From: Homarus americanus
Lineage: Eukaryota > Arthropoda > Malacostraca > Decapoda > Nephropidae
Reading direction: 5' to 3'
Assembly (NCBI RefSeq): GCF_018991925.1
Contig: NW_024724368.1
Location: forward strand, 6,683,808-6,747,807
Length of the DNA stretch: 64,000 bases
Part shown: piece by piece, positions 35,640 through 47,038 of the stretch
How the letters are laid out: each line of letters begins with the position of its first letter
How positions within the stretch are numbered: the stretch's first letter is position 1
Made by a program: the position numbers and the translations under genes
Notes under the pieces: generated by a model
The model's input: only the letters and a program-made list of their open reading frames with translations
The model's database searches: none
Told to the model about the DNA's origin: nothing

Positions 35640-35900
35640 AACACACACACTGAACTACCACACCACCACCACCACCACAGTGTAGGTTGGAAAACACACA
35701 ACACTTGTTCTTGTTACAATGAACCACCACTACCATCACCAATACCACCACAGTGAAGGGTGAGGTACACACGCTTCTTGTTGTCACACTGAATCACCAC
35801 CACAGTTGTAGGTTAAGGAATACACACACACTTCCTGTCACACTGAACCACTACAAGTGTTGGTTGAGAAACACACACACACTTCTCGTCCACATCCACC
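35640..35900 (+). repeat. Degenerate repeat of about 60-80 bp, four units
   Basis: Each unit joins GTAGGTT-like, AACACACAC, CTTGTT/TTCCTGTCA, CACTGAACCAC and CACCACAGT blocks, with internal (CAC)n. Confidence 0.75.
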
Positions 35901-36538
35901 ACCAGGGTCAGCGAGGAACACATTGGAGCGTGGAGGACAGTGGGAAACAAACACACAGGGATTGTCAGTAAACATGCTGGCGAGTAGGAATGTGTGTATA
36001 GTTTGTGTCACCCAAACAATGTTAAGACGTGTGTCGAGTTTTAAAATATCTTTATTTCTTTCCTCTTCTATCTTAGTTTGGTATTAATCATTCCCGTCAT
36101 TATTGTTACATTCAGTAGTATCATCATCAATATTACAACACTATTACTCTGCATCACCGGACAATGTAAATATTTTCTTTTTACTCTTATCACAGTCAAA
36201 TTGTACTGAAAAAAAAACATATACCTAAGAAGTTCTTTATGACAGTAACCTGTCGATATAAAAAGTACACCTTTAATGTTAGGTAAGTAAAACACTCGCT
36301 GAACCACCAATAACTCCAAAGTGAGTAGAATTCTCTTGGACAAACAACTGCAAGATAAACGGGCGGTGTCCACAGGAACCAAATGTTTTACTGTGGCAGC
36401 ACCAGTGTCAAGAGGCATCACAACATGTGTCAAAAGCAGGTAACAACTACAACAACACCCACGTCAGGAACAGATGGCAGCTCTGACACCAAGCACAAAA
36501 CTGTCAGGCAACAGCAGCACCTAATATGATTTCTCGGA
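35901..36538. other. Intergenic, no gene recognised
   Basis: A 121-codon minus-strand open frame (36068-36433) has no recognised domain and is probably chance. Confidence 0.5.
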
Positions 36539-37002
36539 CCCTAACACTAAGACACCCTAACACTAAGACACCCTAACACTAAGACACCCTAACACTAAGA
36601 CACCCTAACACTAAGACACCCTAACACTAAGACACCCTAACACTAAGACACCCTAACACTAAGACACCCTAACACTAAGACACCCTAACACTAAGACACC
36701 CTAACACTAAGACACCCTAACACTAAGACACCCTAACACTAAGACACCCTAACACTAAGACACCCTAACACTAAGACACCCTAACACTAAGACACCCTAA
36801 CACTAAGACACCCTAACACTAAGACACCCTAACACTAAGACACCCTAACACTAAGACACCCTAACACTAAGACACCCTAACACTAAGACACCCTAACACT
36901 AAGACACCCTAACACTAAGACACTCTAACACTAAGACACCCTAACACTAAGACACCCTAACACTAAGACACCCTAACACTAAGACACCCTAACACTAAGA
37001 CA
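36539..37002 (+). repeat. 16-bp array CCCTAACACTAAGACA, 29 exact-length copies
   Basis: 464 bp equals 29 units of 16 bp with constant phase. I see one substitution, a CTCTAACA variant near 36923. It ends directly in CCCTAACCTAATCTAACC, a telomere-like pentamer run. Confidence 0.97.
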
Positions 37003-37028
37003 CCCTAACCTAATCTAACCTAACCTAC
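37003..37028 (-). repeat. CCTAA-type run after the 16-bp array
   Basis: CCCTAACC, CTAATC, TAACCTAACC: degenerate TTAGG complement. Confidence 0.7.
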
Positions 37029-38576
37029 CGCCCTCCCCAAGCATTATCAAGTGTTTTAACCAGGGGAAATAAACTGAGAATAACAAGGTAGACAGAGAAG
37101 AAAGTGACTCACTCAACTCCTACTACATCAGCTGCTAAACACAATAATCACTTCAGGTCTCCACTGTAATACTACTAAATATTAAGTTACGAGTAATATA
37201 TAACGCGACGACAACCTATTTTCCACTCCGTGTTATTTCCACATTCAATCTGGCAGCATAGTGTCATCAAGAGGTGAGCCCAGGTGATGATTTAGCAGTC
37301 ATGACTCCACTCTCCTCTTTCGTCTTGCGTGTAAATATTTTCTTTTTCATCTTTGTAAAACTAAATTACTTTCTATTATACTGTATATAATAATCATGCA
37401 TATATTTTATGACAGTAATTAAATGATCTTATAATGAAAACGAAACCAATTATGAAAAGAAATCGCATCCTGTGAACTAAAAATGCCGTGTAAAGTTTGT
37501 TAGACAGCTGCACTATTGTGACGAGACATCAAGCACACTCTTGTGATTGTGATGGATTGTGGTCGACTGAGCTGGTCATCTTCACTCACTCTTTGTTGGT
37601 CTTACACATCAGTAAGAATTTGTGACGGGTAAAGCTAAACAAGACGAATGACCATATATGAACCAGCTCAACGGACAGCGCCCACTAACACTGACCTCGG
37701 CGGTAGTAGTAGTACCATAATTATACAGGATACACACAAACAAATACAGCATATATTATTGTTCTAAATTGTGTATAATTTATTTTATCATTGCTTAGTA
37801 TATCAGAGCTGTAATAATATCTTAAGGGGGTCAAGGCTGTAGTTCAGTGTGTGTGTGTGTATAGGAAGGCACGCACAGTATGTCAATGGGCCTAAAAATC
37901 AATGTCATGCCACTTTTGAACACCTGAACGTCCACGAAAAACAAAAATCATCTGGGTATTCAGACACATTTTACCAACAAGCGTAAATTTCTGTTTAAGT
38001 TCAAGTTTTCCGAGTTGGCACGACACCGATTTTCCGCCCCATAAACACACTAAATATTCTTAACACGTACACAAATGGCATCGTGCCAAAGTTAATCCCC
38101 TGATACGACCACACAATAAACATGCGACAGGTCCTTAAGACAAGATAACCTTCATGGTCGTTGTTTCATCATAATTTACTACTAGTTGATGTAGGCCAGC
38201 AGGAGTTACAGCCATGTCTGTCAGCATATTAGGAAACCTGTTTATTTCCTACCTTTTCCTACCACAGGGATAACCGGCCAAGGTAAGTAACTTGAGTGGT
38301 AAGGAGCGGCAAGTGTGGTGTCAAGATCATGAAATGTTTGAAGATTCGCCAGGACCGACGTGGCCAAGACGAGCCATTATAAAGGTGATTCAGTAGCAAT
38401 ACCTCTATAGTGGTTAACTGTTGTACCCGAGTGCTCTGTTGTACCGTACTCCTAATCTTGTCAATCCTACTCTGAAATATTCCCAAACAAAATTCTACTC
38501 CTCCCGGCTTCAAAACTCGCTGATGAGGATATTTCCCCCCACAGGCGTCTTCAAGCATCATGAACGCCCCCACTAG
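37029..38576. other. Intergenic; the end may be LINE 5' sequence
   Basis: No gene recognised. Positions 38250-38576 could be the 5' untranslated part of the CR1-like LINE. The 104-codon minus-strand frame there (38259-38573) has no recognised domain. Confidence 0.4.
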
Positions 38577-38833
38577 TTTTAGTACTCTCTCGGCAATACT
38601 GGTGGCAAGCGGTGAGACGGATTAGAAGAAGAATCGGTCAAACATTCAGAAACAAACACTACTTCAAGTGATTCTAGTGACTTTAGTAGCATCCTAAGTG
38701 AATCAGCAGCAAACAAGCAATTACAAGAAATTTAAGTGGACAGTGGCTATAAACACTTGCAAAAAGTATACATAGAGACACAGTGGTAACAAAAACATTA
38801 TAAAAAGTTGCAAACTTAGCAGTTAAACCATCA

Positions 38834-39049
38834 GTGACACTGTTGTCAAGGGCAGTTGGTGTCAACGGCCGTCTTGACGGATATTGCAAGTCAATATCAG
38901 TCCCATTCATTGACAACTGGGACAACTTCTACGGCAGAAGGGACCTTTATGCTAGGGATGGGGTACACCTGTCTCGGGAGGGGGTGGCAACCCTGGCTGG
39001 GTCTCCAGAGGGGGCAGTTCAAAAGATATCGAAGTCTTTAAACTGCTAG
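38834..39049 (+). pseudogene. LINE ORF1 C-terminal fragment, SGNH/GDSL-esterase type
   Basis: The readable part contains VPFIDNWDNFYGRRDLYARD followed by GVHLSREGVATLA. The DGVHLS block matches the Asp-x-x-His catalytic end of SGNH hydrolases, which occur in ORF1 of CR1-type LINEs. The upstream Ser and Gly/Asn blocks are missing, so ORF1 is 5'-truncated or scrambled. The stop (39047-39049) lies 8 bases before the ATG used for ORF2. The ATG at 38834 is simply the first in frame and is unlikely to be the native start. Confidence 0.7.
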
Positions 39050-39057
39050 GGGAACAT

Positions 39058-40122
39058 ATGGACACGGGGGTGGAGGAGACTGCAGTGGGAGCGGGTAAAC
39101 AAAGTGAAAGATTACAGGGAAATAGTGTTAGGAATGATGACAAAACTAAATTTGACAGGGAGTTTAAACCTAAACGCTGTAAAGGGAGGACTCAGAACAC
39201 GACTCACTTAAATGTCTACTACGCGAACAGTAGAAGTATGAGAAACAAAATGGATGATATTAGGGCCTTGGTATGTACAGAAAAAATCGATATAATAGCA
39301 TTCACTGAAACATGGATCAACCTAGACTCACGTGAGTTACCTGTCGAATACCAAATTGCGGATTACAAATTGTTCCATACCGATAGGCCGTCCAGGAAAG
39401 GAGGCGGAGTAGCCATCTATGTCAGGGATAATCTGCAGTGCGAAATAAATAAGGAAATAAAAACTGAGCAGAATACAGAAACAACTTGGATAGAATTAAT
39501 CGACGGTAGGGAAAAATTAATCATAGGAGTAATATATAGACCTCCCAATCTTGATAGAGTTAATGAGCGACTTATCTGGGATGAAATGCGCAGGGCTTCC
39601 ATACACAACAAAGTCTATATAGTAGGCGATTTTAACCTTGGCCAAATAGATTGGACTGACCTTATGGGTAACTCAGTATCAGAGGAGTTCCTCGAAACGA
39701 TCCAGGACTGTTTCCTAAGTCAACATATAACCGAACCCACCCGGGGTAATAATATACTCGATTTAGTTCTGTCGAACAGAGAAAACCTCATTAGCAATGT
39801 CGAGGTAGGGAACGAAATTGCAAACAGCGATCACAAAGAAATTAGAATCCAGTTAGATTTTCAGGTAAGACGTAAAGGGAATTCCACTAAAGTACCAGAT
39901 TTCAGAAGGGCAAACTTTGAGAGTTTAAAGAGGCAGCTGAGAGAAGGGGTGTCACGCTTGGATGTGAACCTGACAGATGACACCGACCTGATAACGAGAT
40001 CTGAGATTGCCGAGTTCCACGACAATTTAAATAATGAGTTACTTAATGCACAAAGGCAGAACATACCATACAAAAAACTCAGATCAGACAACAATGACCT
40101 TAAATGGATAAATATTATTTAA
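39058..40122 (+). CDS. LINE ORF2 N-terminal part: endonuclease domain
   Basis: 354 codons. An endonuclease/exonuclease/phosphatase fold nicks target DNA for target-primed reverse transcription. Visible blocks: YYANSRSMRNK (catalytic Asn, residues 54-64), AFTETWI (Glu84), GGGVAIYVRD (115-124), IIGVIYRPPN (155-164), YIVGDFNLGQIDW (187-199, GDFN) and NSDHKEI (256-262, catalytic SDH). All key residues are present, so the domain was intact until recently. The frame stops at 40122, where a one-base shift separates it from the RT part, which overlaps from 40104. The start ATG at 39058 follows the ORF1 stop closely. Confidence 0.88.
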   Translation: MDTGVEETAVGAGKQSERLQGNSVRNDDKTKFDREFKPKRCKGRTQNTTHLNVYYANSRSMRNKMDDIRALVCTEKIDIIAFTETWINLDSRELPVEYQIADYKLFHTDRPSRKGGGVAIYVRDNLQCEINKEIKTEQNTETTWIELIDGREKLIIGVIYRPPNLDRVNERLIWDEMRRASIHNKVYIVGDFNLGQIDWTDLMGNSVSEEFLETIQDCFLSQHITEPTRGNNILDLVLSNRENLISNVEVGNEIANSDHKEIRIQLDFQVRRKGNSTKVPDFRRANFESLKRQLREGVSRLDVNLTDDTDLITRSEIAEFHDNLNNELLNAQRQNIPYKKLRSDNNDLKWINII

Positions 40123-42008
40123 AGAACATTATTGGCCAAAGGAAGGCTATAGGTAGAAGGATAAATCGTGGCGAAATTTACCTCCGGGAGTATTATAAGG
40201 TATTAGCCGGTAGGGTTAAGACCGAGATAAGAAAAGCCAAGAGGAATTATGAACTGAAGATAGCAGAGGAGGCGAAAACAAACCCCAAAGGATTCTACCA
40301 AATGTATCAAACTAAAACACGAGATAAGATTGGACCAATAAGTTCAGATACCGGCGAGCTAATTGATAACGACGGAGAAATGAGCAATAATCTGAATAAA
40401 TATTTTTCAGCAGTTTTCACCACCGAAAATTTAAACATGATACCTGAGACACGGACTCTATTCAGAGATAGTGAAGAAAACAAATTAAGCGAGATAGTAG
40501 TGACTAGTAACGATGTTAATAAGCAAATAGACAAGCTGAAGCCTAATAAGTCACCTGGTCCCGATGAGATATTTACCAAAGTATTAAAGGAATGTAAGGA
40601 TGAGCTTAGTATGCCCTTAGCAAAGTTGTTTAACATGTCATTAAAAACAGGTGTAGTACCAGAATCCTGGAGGATAGCGAATGTAATACCGATTTTCAAG
40701 AAGGGGGATAGATCACTATCCTCTAACTACTGCCCAATCAGTCTAACATCAATAGTAGGTAAATTACTAGAATCAATTATTTCAAACTCTATTCGAAACC
40801 ACCTGGAGAAGCACAAGTTGATCAATGATTCCCAACATGGCTTCACAAGCGGGCGTTCATGTCTAACTAATCTATTAACATTCTTTTCATCAGTTTTCGA
40901 ATCGGTGGACGAGGGGCACAATTATGATGTGGTATATCTCGACTTTAGCAAAGCCTTCGACAGAGTCCCCCAAGAAAGACTAATTAGAAAGGTAGAAGCG
41001 CATGGCATCAAAGGTAATATCCTTAAATGGATTAGGGCGTGGTTATGGGACAGGAAACAGCGAGTGAGCATAAACGGCACTAAATCGCATTGGAGCAACG
41101 TCACTAGTGGAGTTCCCCAAGGCTCAGTACTTGGACCATTATTATTTATTATATACATAAACGACATAGATATCGGCATAGACAGCAACATAAGTAAATT
41201 TGCTGATGACACTAAAATAGGACGTGTAATTAAATCTGACGAGGACTCTGCAAAACTACAGGAAGATCTAAACAAATTTTTCGAATGGTCGGAAAAATGG
41301 CAGATGAAATTCAATGTGGACAAATGTAAAGTACTCAGTATAGGAGATGTAAACAGGGAAACCAGTTACCAGATGAACAACGATGCCATTGTGGAATCCG
41401 ACTGCGAGAGAGATTTAGGAGTAATGATAAGTAGGAATCTTAAGCCAAGTAAACAATGTGTTTTTGCTCGTAACAAGGCTGATAAAGTACTTGGGTTCAT
41501 ACAAAGGAGTGTTAGTTACAAGACTAGCGAGGTCATCTTAAAATTATGTCTAGCGCTTATGAGACCTCACCTGGATTACGCAGTTCAGTTCTGGTCACCG
41601 TATTACAGAATGGATATCGAATTATTGGAAAGAATCCAGAGGAGAATGACAAGACTTATCCCGGGCATTGGGAACCTTGAATACAGAGACAGGTTAAAGC
41701 ATTTTAATTTGCACTCCCTCGAGAGACGTAGATTGAGGGGCGACATGATAGAGGTGTATAAATGGAAGTCAGGGCTAAACAAAGGGGACATTACAAAGGT
41801 ACTCAAACTATCCAACCAGGAGCGAACTCGTAACAATGTTTTTGAATTAGACAAATTTAGATTTCGGCGTGAAATAGGTAAACACTGGTTTGGAAACAGA
41901 GTAGTGGATGAATGGAACAAGTTACCAAATATCATCATTAACTTGAATACGCTGGATAGCTTCAGACATAGGTTGGATGCTTATATGAGCAATAGGGGTT
42001 GGGTATAA
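40104..42008 (+). CDS. LINE ORF2 C-terminal part: CR1-type reverse transcriptase
   Basis: 634 codons, uninterrupted. RT blocks: KLKPNKSPGPDEI (144-156), RIANVIPIFKKGDRS (190-204), NYCPISLTSIVGKLLE (208-223, usual YRPISLTS with R to C), HGFTSGRSCLTNLL (245-258), motif A YLDFSKAFDRVP (278-289), motif B SGVPQGSVLGPLLF (335-348) and motif C KFADDT (365-370; Phe-Ala-Asp-Asp codons at 41199-41210). The C-terminal RRMTRLIPGIGNLEYRDRLK and LHSLERRRLRGDMIEVYK blocks are typical of CR1-group LINEs. It is the same polyprotein as the preceding endonuclease part. The ATG at 40104 is artificial, created by the frameshift. No RNase H domain. Confidence 0.9.
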   Translation: MDKYYLKNIIGQRKAIGRRINRGEIYLREYYKVLAGRVKTEIRKAKRNYELKIAEEAKTNPKGFYQMYQTKTRDKIGPISSDTGELIDNDGEMSNNLNKYFSAVFTTENLNMIPETRTLFRDSEENKLSEIVVTSNDVNKQIDKLKPNKSPGPDEIFTKVLKECKDELSMPLAKLFNMSLKTGVVPESWRIANVIPIFKKGDRSLSSNYCPISLTSIVGKLLESIISNSIRNHLEKHKLINDSQHGFTSGRSCLTNLLTFFSSVFESVDEGHNYDVVYLDFSKAFDRVPQERLIRKVEAHGIKGNILKWIRAWLWDRKQRVSINGTKSHWSNVTSGVPQGSVLGPLLFIIYINDIDIGIDSNISKFADDTKIGRVIKSDEDSAKLQEDLNKFFEWSEKWQMKFNVDKCKVLSIGDVNRETSYQMNNDAIVESDCERDLGVMISRNLKPSKQCVFARNKADKVLGFIQRSVSYKTSEVILKLCLALMRPHLDYAVQFWSPYYRMDIELLERIQRRMTRLIPGIGNLEYRDRLKHFNLHSLERRRLRGDMIEVYKWKSGLNKGDITKVLKLSNQERTRNNVFELDKFRFRREIGKHWFGNRVVDEWNKLPNIIINLNTLDSFRHRLDAYMSNRGWV

Positions 42009-42070
42009 ACGGGACTGCCCAGTATGGGTCAATAGGCCCGCTGCAGTTTCCTCCATTCTTATGTTCTTAC

Positions 42071-43474
42071 TACTGAAGGTTACTCCCGACAGGAGCCGAG
42101 AGCAGCCGAGCCAACCCGAATGTGGGCTGAGATTACTACCAGCTTACACTACATCACGAGAGTTTAGCAAGGTTGTCAAAGTAGTTCCAGACAATCAAAC
42201 AATCTCTTGCTTAATCAATCAAGACTCGTCGGTGTGCAACAGTGGACCACCCCAGATCAGCCCCAGGCCGAGGGAAATGTCTTAATACACTTTTATAAGA
42301 CTTTTATAACACCAAGTAAAGTATTATTTGTGAAAGATTGTTGTTAGTCATATTTTAGAGTTCCACGGAAAATAACTTACTTGTTTATGAGGTTTCGTGT
42401 GGTGGATAGACCACGTTGTTCAGGGTAGTTTCTAGACTAAATAAGTCTTTACTTTTATGTTCATTATTTTGTCACTCGGTTGAGTAACTTATTTGAACAG
42501 ATTTAATTTGTATTTGTTTATTTTTGTACATACTGATATATTTGCTTTATGGTTTGTTTGTTAATATATTCTGTAATTAAAACTACTGCATGTATTTCAA
42601 TATACCCCATAATAATGAGGTGATGATTTTGGTGGGATCTATTCCTTGGACCTGTAATACAAACAGAAGTTGAATTTGTGATTTTGTTACACCCTAAGAG
42701 GCCTCGGGTCGTAACAATAATAAAAAGTAAAAAACAAAAATAAAATAAAACACCTTTTTTTATTAGTTAACACAGTCAGCTTTGTAATATAATGTAGGCC
42801 AAGTAAAACCTTTGGTAACATGAACTATGAACTACAAGAGCAGCAGCAGACAGTGTATATGAGGGCGGAAATGACAAAGGTTGTTGGGAAGAGGGAAAGT
42901 AATGGATGGACCCCTGTTTGTTCACACACCTGCCCCACCTTCCTCACACACTCCTGACTGACCATTATCTCAAAGGTCAACACCACCACTACCACTACCA
43001 CCACCTGGGAGTCAAGTCAAACTGAGTAAGGTGTTAATAATGTCCGATGCGTCAATACCGTTTCTGAATGGCTTAAACTATCTAATCGGTTAATTTGATC
43101 TGCCTATATGGTCTAACGAGTCAATAAGTTGTTGATTCACAGGGAGAAAGTTCCACGGGAGGATCTTTCGGGATGTCGTTTAATTCAAGTAACGTAATAG
43201 CAATCTATCAACGTCAAGCTACAATATCAGACCAGCCAGAGAGGAAAACACTGAAATATAATCCCTAGAAATAAAGAAAATGACACGACAAAAAAATTGA
43301 CACGAGACAATAATTGACACGAGACAGCATTCTGATCACAATTCTGTCGACACACACTGAGACATGAGGGAGGAAAACTCATCACCTTCACCTAAAACGG
43401 CAGAAGTGTCAACATTAAAAAGCAAAGCCAATATTGCATCTCATGACAAGAGGCCATTTCCAACACCTTCTATG
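42071..43474. other. Intergenic, no gene recognised
   Basis: AT-rich sequence with no coding or structured repeat that I can name. Confidence 0.5.
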
Positions 43475-43783
<309 letters not shown>

Positions 43784-44076
43784 CCTGAGAATGTAGTTAG
43801 CCATTCTCCTTTTATTTCGCCATAAACAAACGTTCTAGAAAGGATGATTTTAGTTCAATGAAAAATTTTGTATATTTACTAAAAAAAAAAAGTTTAGGAC
43901 CACAGCATCTCTGGCATGAATATAAGAAATTTTGTTTTTTACCCAGGATATAAGTTTCCCATCTAGAGGACTTTTAGACTCCGTTGGTGTGATTTTGGAT
44001 TTTTAGTAATAAGATGGAATTACAGGAGTGACGTACGGGAACAGATACCATGGTTAATGTAGTGTATGTCTCTATA
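43784..44076. other. Intergenic, no gene recognised
   Basis: AT-rich with short A and T runs; nothing coding. Confidence 0.5.
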
Positions 44077-44346
44077 GGTGTATTGGTACAGTATGAACAA
44101 AAAGGTGTATTGGTACAGTATGAACAAAGAGGTGTATTGGTACAGTATGAACAAAAAGGTGTATTGGTACAGTATGAACAAAGAGGTGTATTGGTACAGT
44201 ATGAACAAAGAGGTGTATTGGTACAGTATGAACAAAGAGGTGTATTGGTACAGTATGAACAAAGAGGTGTATTGGTACAGTATGAACAAAGAGGTGTATT
44301 GGTACAGTATGAACAAAGAGGTGTATTGGTACAGTATGAACAAGAG
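44077..44346 (+). repeat. 27-bp minisatellite, 10 copies, open on both strands
   Basis: The unit is GGTGTATTGGTACAGTATGA plus ACAAAGA. 270 bp equals ten units; the only variation is AAAGG versus GAGG at the junction. Because 27 is nine codons, repeat frames stay open on both strands (GVLVQYEQR-type plus strand; FILYQYTSL-type minus strand). I see no reason to call them genes. Confidence 0.95.
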
Positions 44347-44596
44347 ATCAGTTCTGGTTCTTTAGGAAACTGTTCAATTCGTCGACTTCCTAGTGCTCAG
44401 CTGGTCAATACTTGTCGAGTCTTTGTATTGTCTGTATAAATACATTTGGATATTTTGTTCCAATAATAGCGTTACTCTGTTAAGTTTCTGTACACTTAAA
44501 AAAATATACCAAGGCCTTTTTTTTCCCGCTTTCTGAATAGTTCTCTTCCCTGTGGAAATTTTTCTGCGTTTTTCATCCTCTTTTATTCTACTGTTT

Positions 44597-44600
<4 letters not shown>

Positions 44601-44660
<60 letters not shown>
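44601..44660 (+). repeat. (TG)n microsatellite
   Basis: About 30 uninterrupted TG units. Confidence 0.95.
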
Positions 44661-44663
<3 letters not shown>

Positions 44664-44765
44664 GCATATACTTATTCTGAAGAGACAGACACAAACAGAT
44701 GAAGCTATGGAGATGCGTTATATTCCCCTTCTCCCACGGCGGAGGATAATAAAAGCCTCCTGATC

Positions 44766-44778
44766 AAAATACTATTAC

Positions 44779-44829
<51 letters not shown>

Positions 44830-44843
44830 TATTATTATTATTA
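44766..44843 (+). repeat. (ATT)n microsatellite
   Basis: ATT units with ACTATT interruptions at both ends. Confidence 0.95.
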
Positions 44844-45139
44844 AATGCATAAAAAACAAATTATAAACGTTCTAAACACTAAGATTTGAACAAGAAAACA
44901 AATATGAAAATCAAATAGCAAGTTTAACAAGCTGAGAGTAATTAAAACATGACCAAATATAGATAAGTAAACAAAGACGATGATTACGGGCAGAGGAACT
45001 TAACAACCACGACTTAGATACAGGTGGTGTGTCCAAACGATACTGATAGTTACATTGACCTTTGACTCGTCTCCAGAAATCAGATGTGGTTTCTAACAAT
45101 GGTTCAAGAAGATCTACCGAGACAACAAGTCAAAATAGC

Positions 45140-45275
45140 CCACCTGATCTGACCTAACTTGACCTATACCCTGACGTGACCTAACCTAACCTGATCTAAC
45201 GATGGCTTAAATTTATCTACGGAGGCAACAAGTCAAAACAGCCGACCTACCCTACCCTAACCAGTAGAAATTCCG
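45140..45275 (-). repeat. CCTGA/CCTAA units and a short duplication
   Basis: CCTGATCTGACCTAAC-like pentamer run at 45140-45200. An AAGTCAAAA(C/T)AGCC block occurs twice, at 45128-45142 and 45231-45245. Confidence 0.6.
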
Positions 45276-45810
45276 CCAATACATAAGACGAACTTCTTAA
45301 AAAATCTTCTTATGTTACCAAATTTCATCAAGCAACAATACTAATAAGATGCAATAACTTTATATCAAATGTCAAATGAACGTAACTGGTAAACTTGGCC
45401 GTGTAATGTGTCTAGTGTATGACATGGCAATTATCTGTACGGCCTTGACTTAAAGGAAATTGTTCAATGTGTCTTCGGGGGATGTTCTCATTATTTTTTT
45501 TATTATTTTTTTTTTTTTTTACAGAATTACAACAGTGAGAGAGGCTTGGAGGAATGCTGATTCTTTGTTGACATACGCGGATTAACACAGATAAAAGTTA
45601 TGGACCTGTTAGTGTCTCAACGAAGTGTGACCATTAGGAAACTTAAATCTCCCTCTTTTCTACTACCACAAGTCTACTACTACTACTACTGCTGCTGTTT
45701 CTATGAGTATGTGGAAACTATTGCAATTCGTACTTGTCTTTATTTTGTTAATAATACTACATTCACTTAAACCCACACATATAAGTATATGAGGAGTAAT
45801 CAATAAGTGC

Positions 45811-45860
45811 ACACACACACACACGCACACACACGCACACACACGCACACACACACACAC

Positions 45861-45909
<49 letters not shown>

Positions 45910-45933
45910 CGCACACACACACACACACGCACA

Positions 45934-46011
<78 letters not shown>

Positions 46012-46049
46012 CACACACACACACGCACACACACACACACGCACACACA
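45811..46049 (+). repeat. 240-bp (AC)n tract with GCAC interruptions
   Basis: AC units interrupted by CGCACAC at irregular but repeated spacing. Six overlapping Cys/Val or Thr/His open frames on both strands derive from it. Confidence 0.95.
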
Positions 46050-46439
46050 GTACAGAGTATTCCCAGCTCGGCGATGGTCGTGTTGCCAGACAAGATCAGG
46101 GGGTCCCAGTAAGACCACTGTGCCGCCCTGAAACACAACCCTGACCCCACGCGCTATGCCTCATTAATTCTCTAAATTCTTCTGTAATAAGAGAAACGTC
46201 CATTAATTACAGTACTGTAGATGGTTTATCTATACGAGCTCCTTTGTTACCCTGAGCTAATTAATCACCAGCTTAGAGAGAGATAGTTAAAGGGGCTAAG
46301 AACATATGAAAATAGTACAGTAACTCCCGCGATACGGATTTAAATATTTTGCCAAATTATCACCGAGTAAGTATTATATATCCAGGGTTTATATCGGTAT
46401 GATGTCAGTGACTATCATGTAAAAGTGAAACAGGGTCTT

Positions 46440-46690
46440 ATAAGCCTGACAGCCCATTAGGAGCAGTACGGATGCAGCACAGTATAGACTTTAGAATTTT
46501 CTTTTGTACAACAGTGGCTGGCACTGCATTTGGCTGCTGGCATTTCCCCGACTGTAAGATTAGGTACTATTTCACAGCAGGGTGATCTGCGGTTGCCCTG
46601 GATGCGTACCAGAGCACCCGATTCAATCACAGAGTCAGTCATACTCCGATAGCTAGATGTGAGCACCTAATGACCTAATTAGTGTTTGTG
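46440..46690 (-). repeat. Possible tRNA-derived repeat
   Basis: On the minus strand, TAGCTATCGG (46646-46655) and GGTACGCATCC (46600-46610) lie about 45 bases apart, like boxes A and B of a tRNA. CCAGGGCAACCGCAGATCAC follows. No clear cloverleaf and no second copy in this window. Confidence 0.35.
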
Positions 46691-46978
46691 ATATTCAACA
46701 TATTATAATACGAGCAATCAAATATGGCGCCACCATCATATCTGAGCAACTCACTCAGTACCCAATCTTTAATACGACACAATTATATTTCCAGTGACTG
46801 ACATAATGTTTATTTGTTAATTTCATTCTACTCTTAACTTCGAATACTTCACACAGCTCTATCTCAATCACTGTACACTATGTAAAATATGCTACCAAGA
46901 TTGCGAAAAAAAAAGAAAGATTGAGAGATAGAAGAGAAAGGGAACAACAGCCTCAAGTTACTACTCCGTCCTTCACCC

Positions 46979-46980
<2 letters not shown>

Positions 46981-47034
<54 letters not shown>
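46981..47034 (+). repeat. (AC)n microsatellite
   Basis: Uninterrupted AC units. Confidence 0.95.

Positions 47035-47038
<4 letters not shown>

Larger units (their letters stand above)
38577..42070 (+). mobile_element. CR1-like non-LTR retrotransposon
   Basis: The order is SGNH-esterase end of ORF1, a short gap, apurinic-type endonuclease, reverse transcriptase, short 3' tail. The 3' end reads CAGTTTCCTCCATTCTTATG then TTCTTAC, a short repeat-like tail of the CR1/L2 kind rather than poly(A). The 5' limit is uncertain, since sequence from 38577 lacks an intact frame until 38834. No target duplication could be assigned. Confidence 0.85.

Noticed and set aside
36539..37002. CRISPR-like regular array
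   Set aside because: The 16-bp units are directly abutting with no spacers and the sequence is eukaryotic; a plain satellite.
38259..38573. 104-codon minus-strand open frame
   Set aside because: Lies just before the LINE and may be antisense of its 5' untranslated region; no domain recognised.
40104..40122. Programmed frameshift between endonuclease and RT parts of the LINE
   Set aside because: CR1-type ORF2 is normally a single frame, and no slippery site with a downstream structure is evident; a simple indel is the simplest reading.
45663..46150. Overlapping frames of 93-157 codons, Cys/Val-rich or Thr/His-rich
   Set aside because: Translations of the (AC)n tract at 45811-46049 in several frames on both strands; no non-repeat domain.
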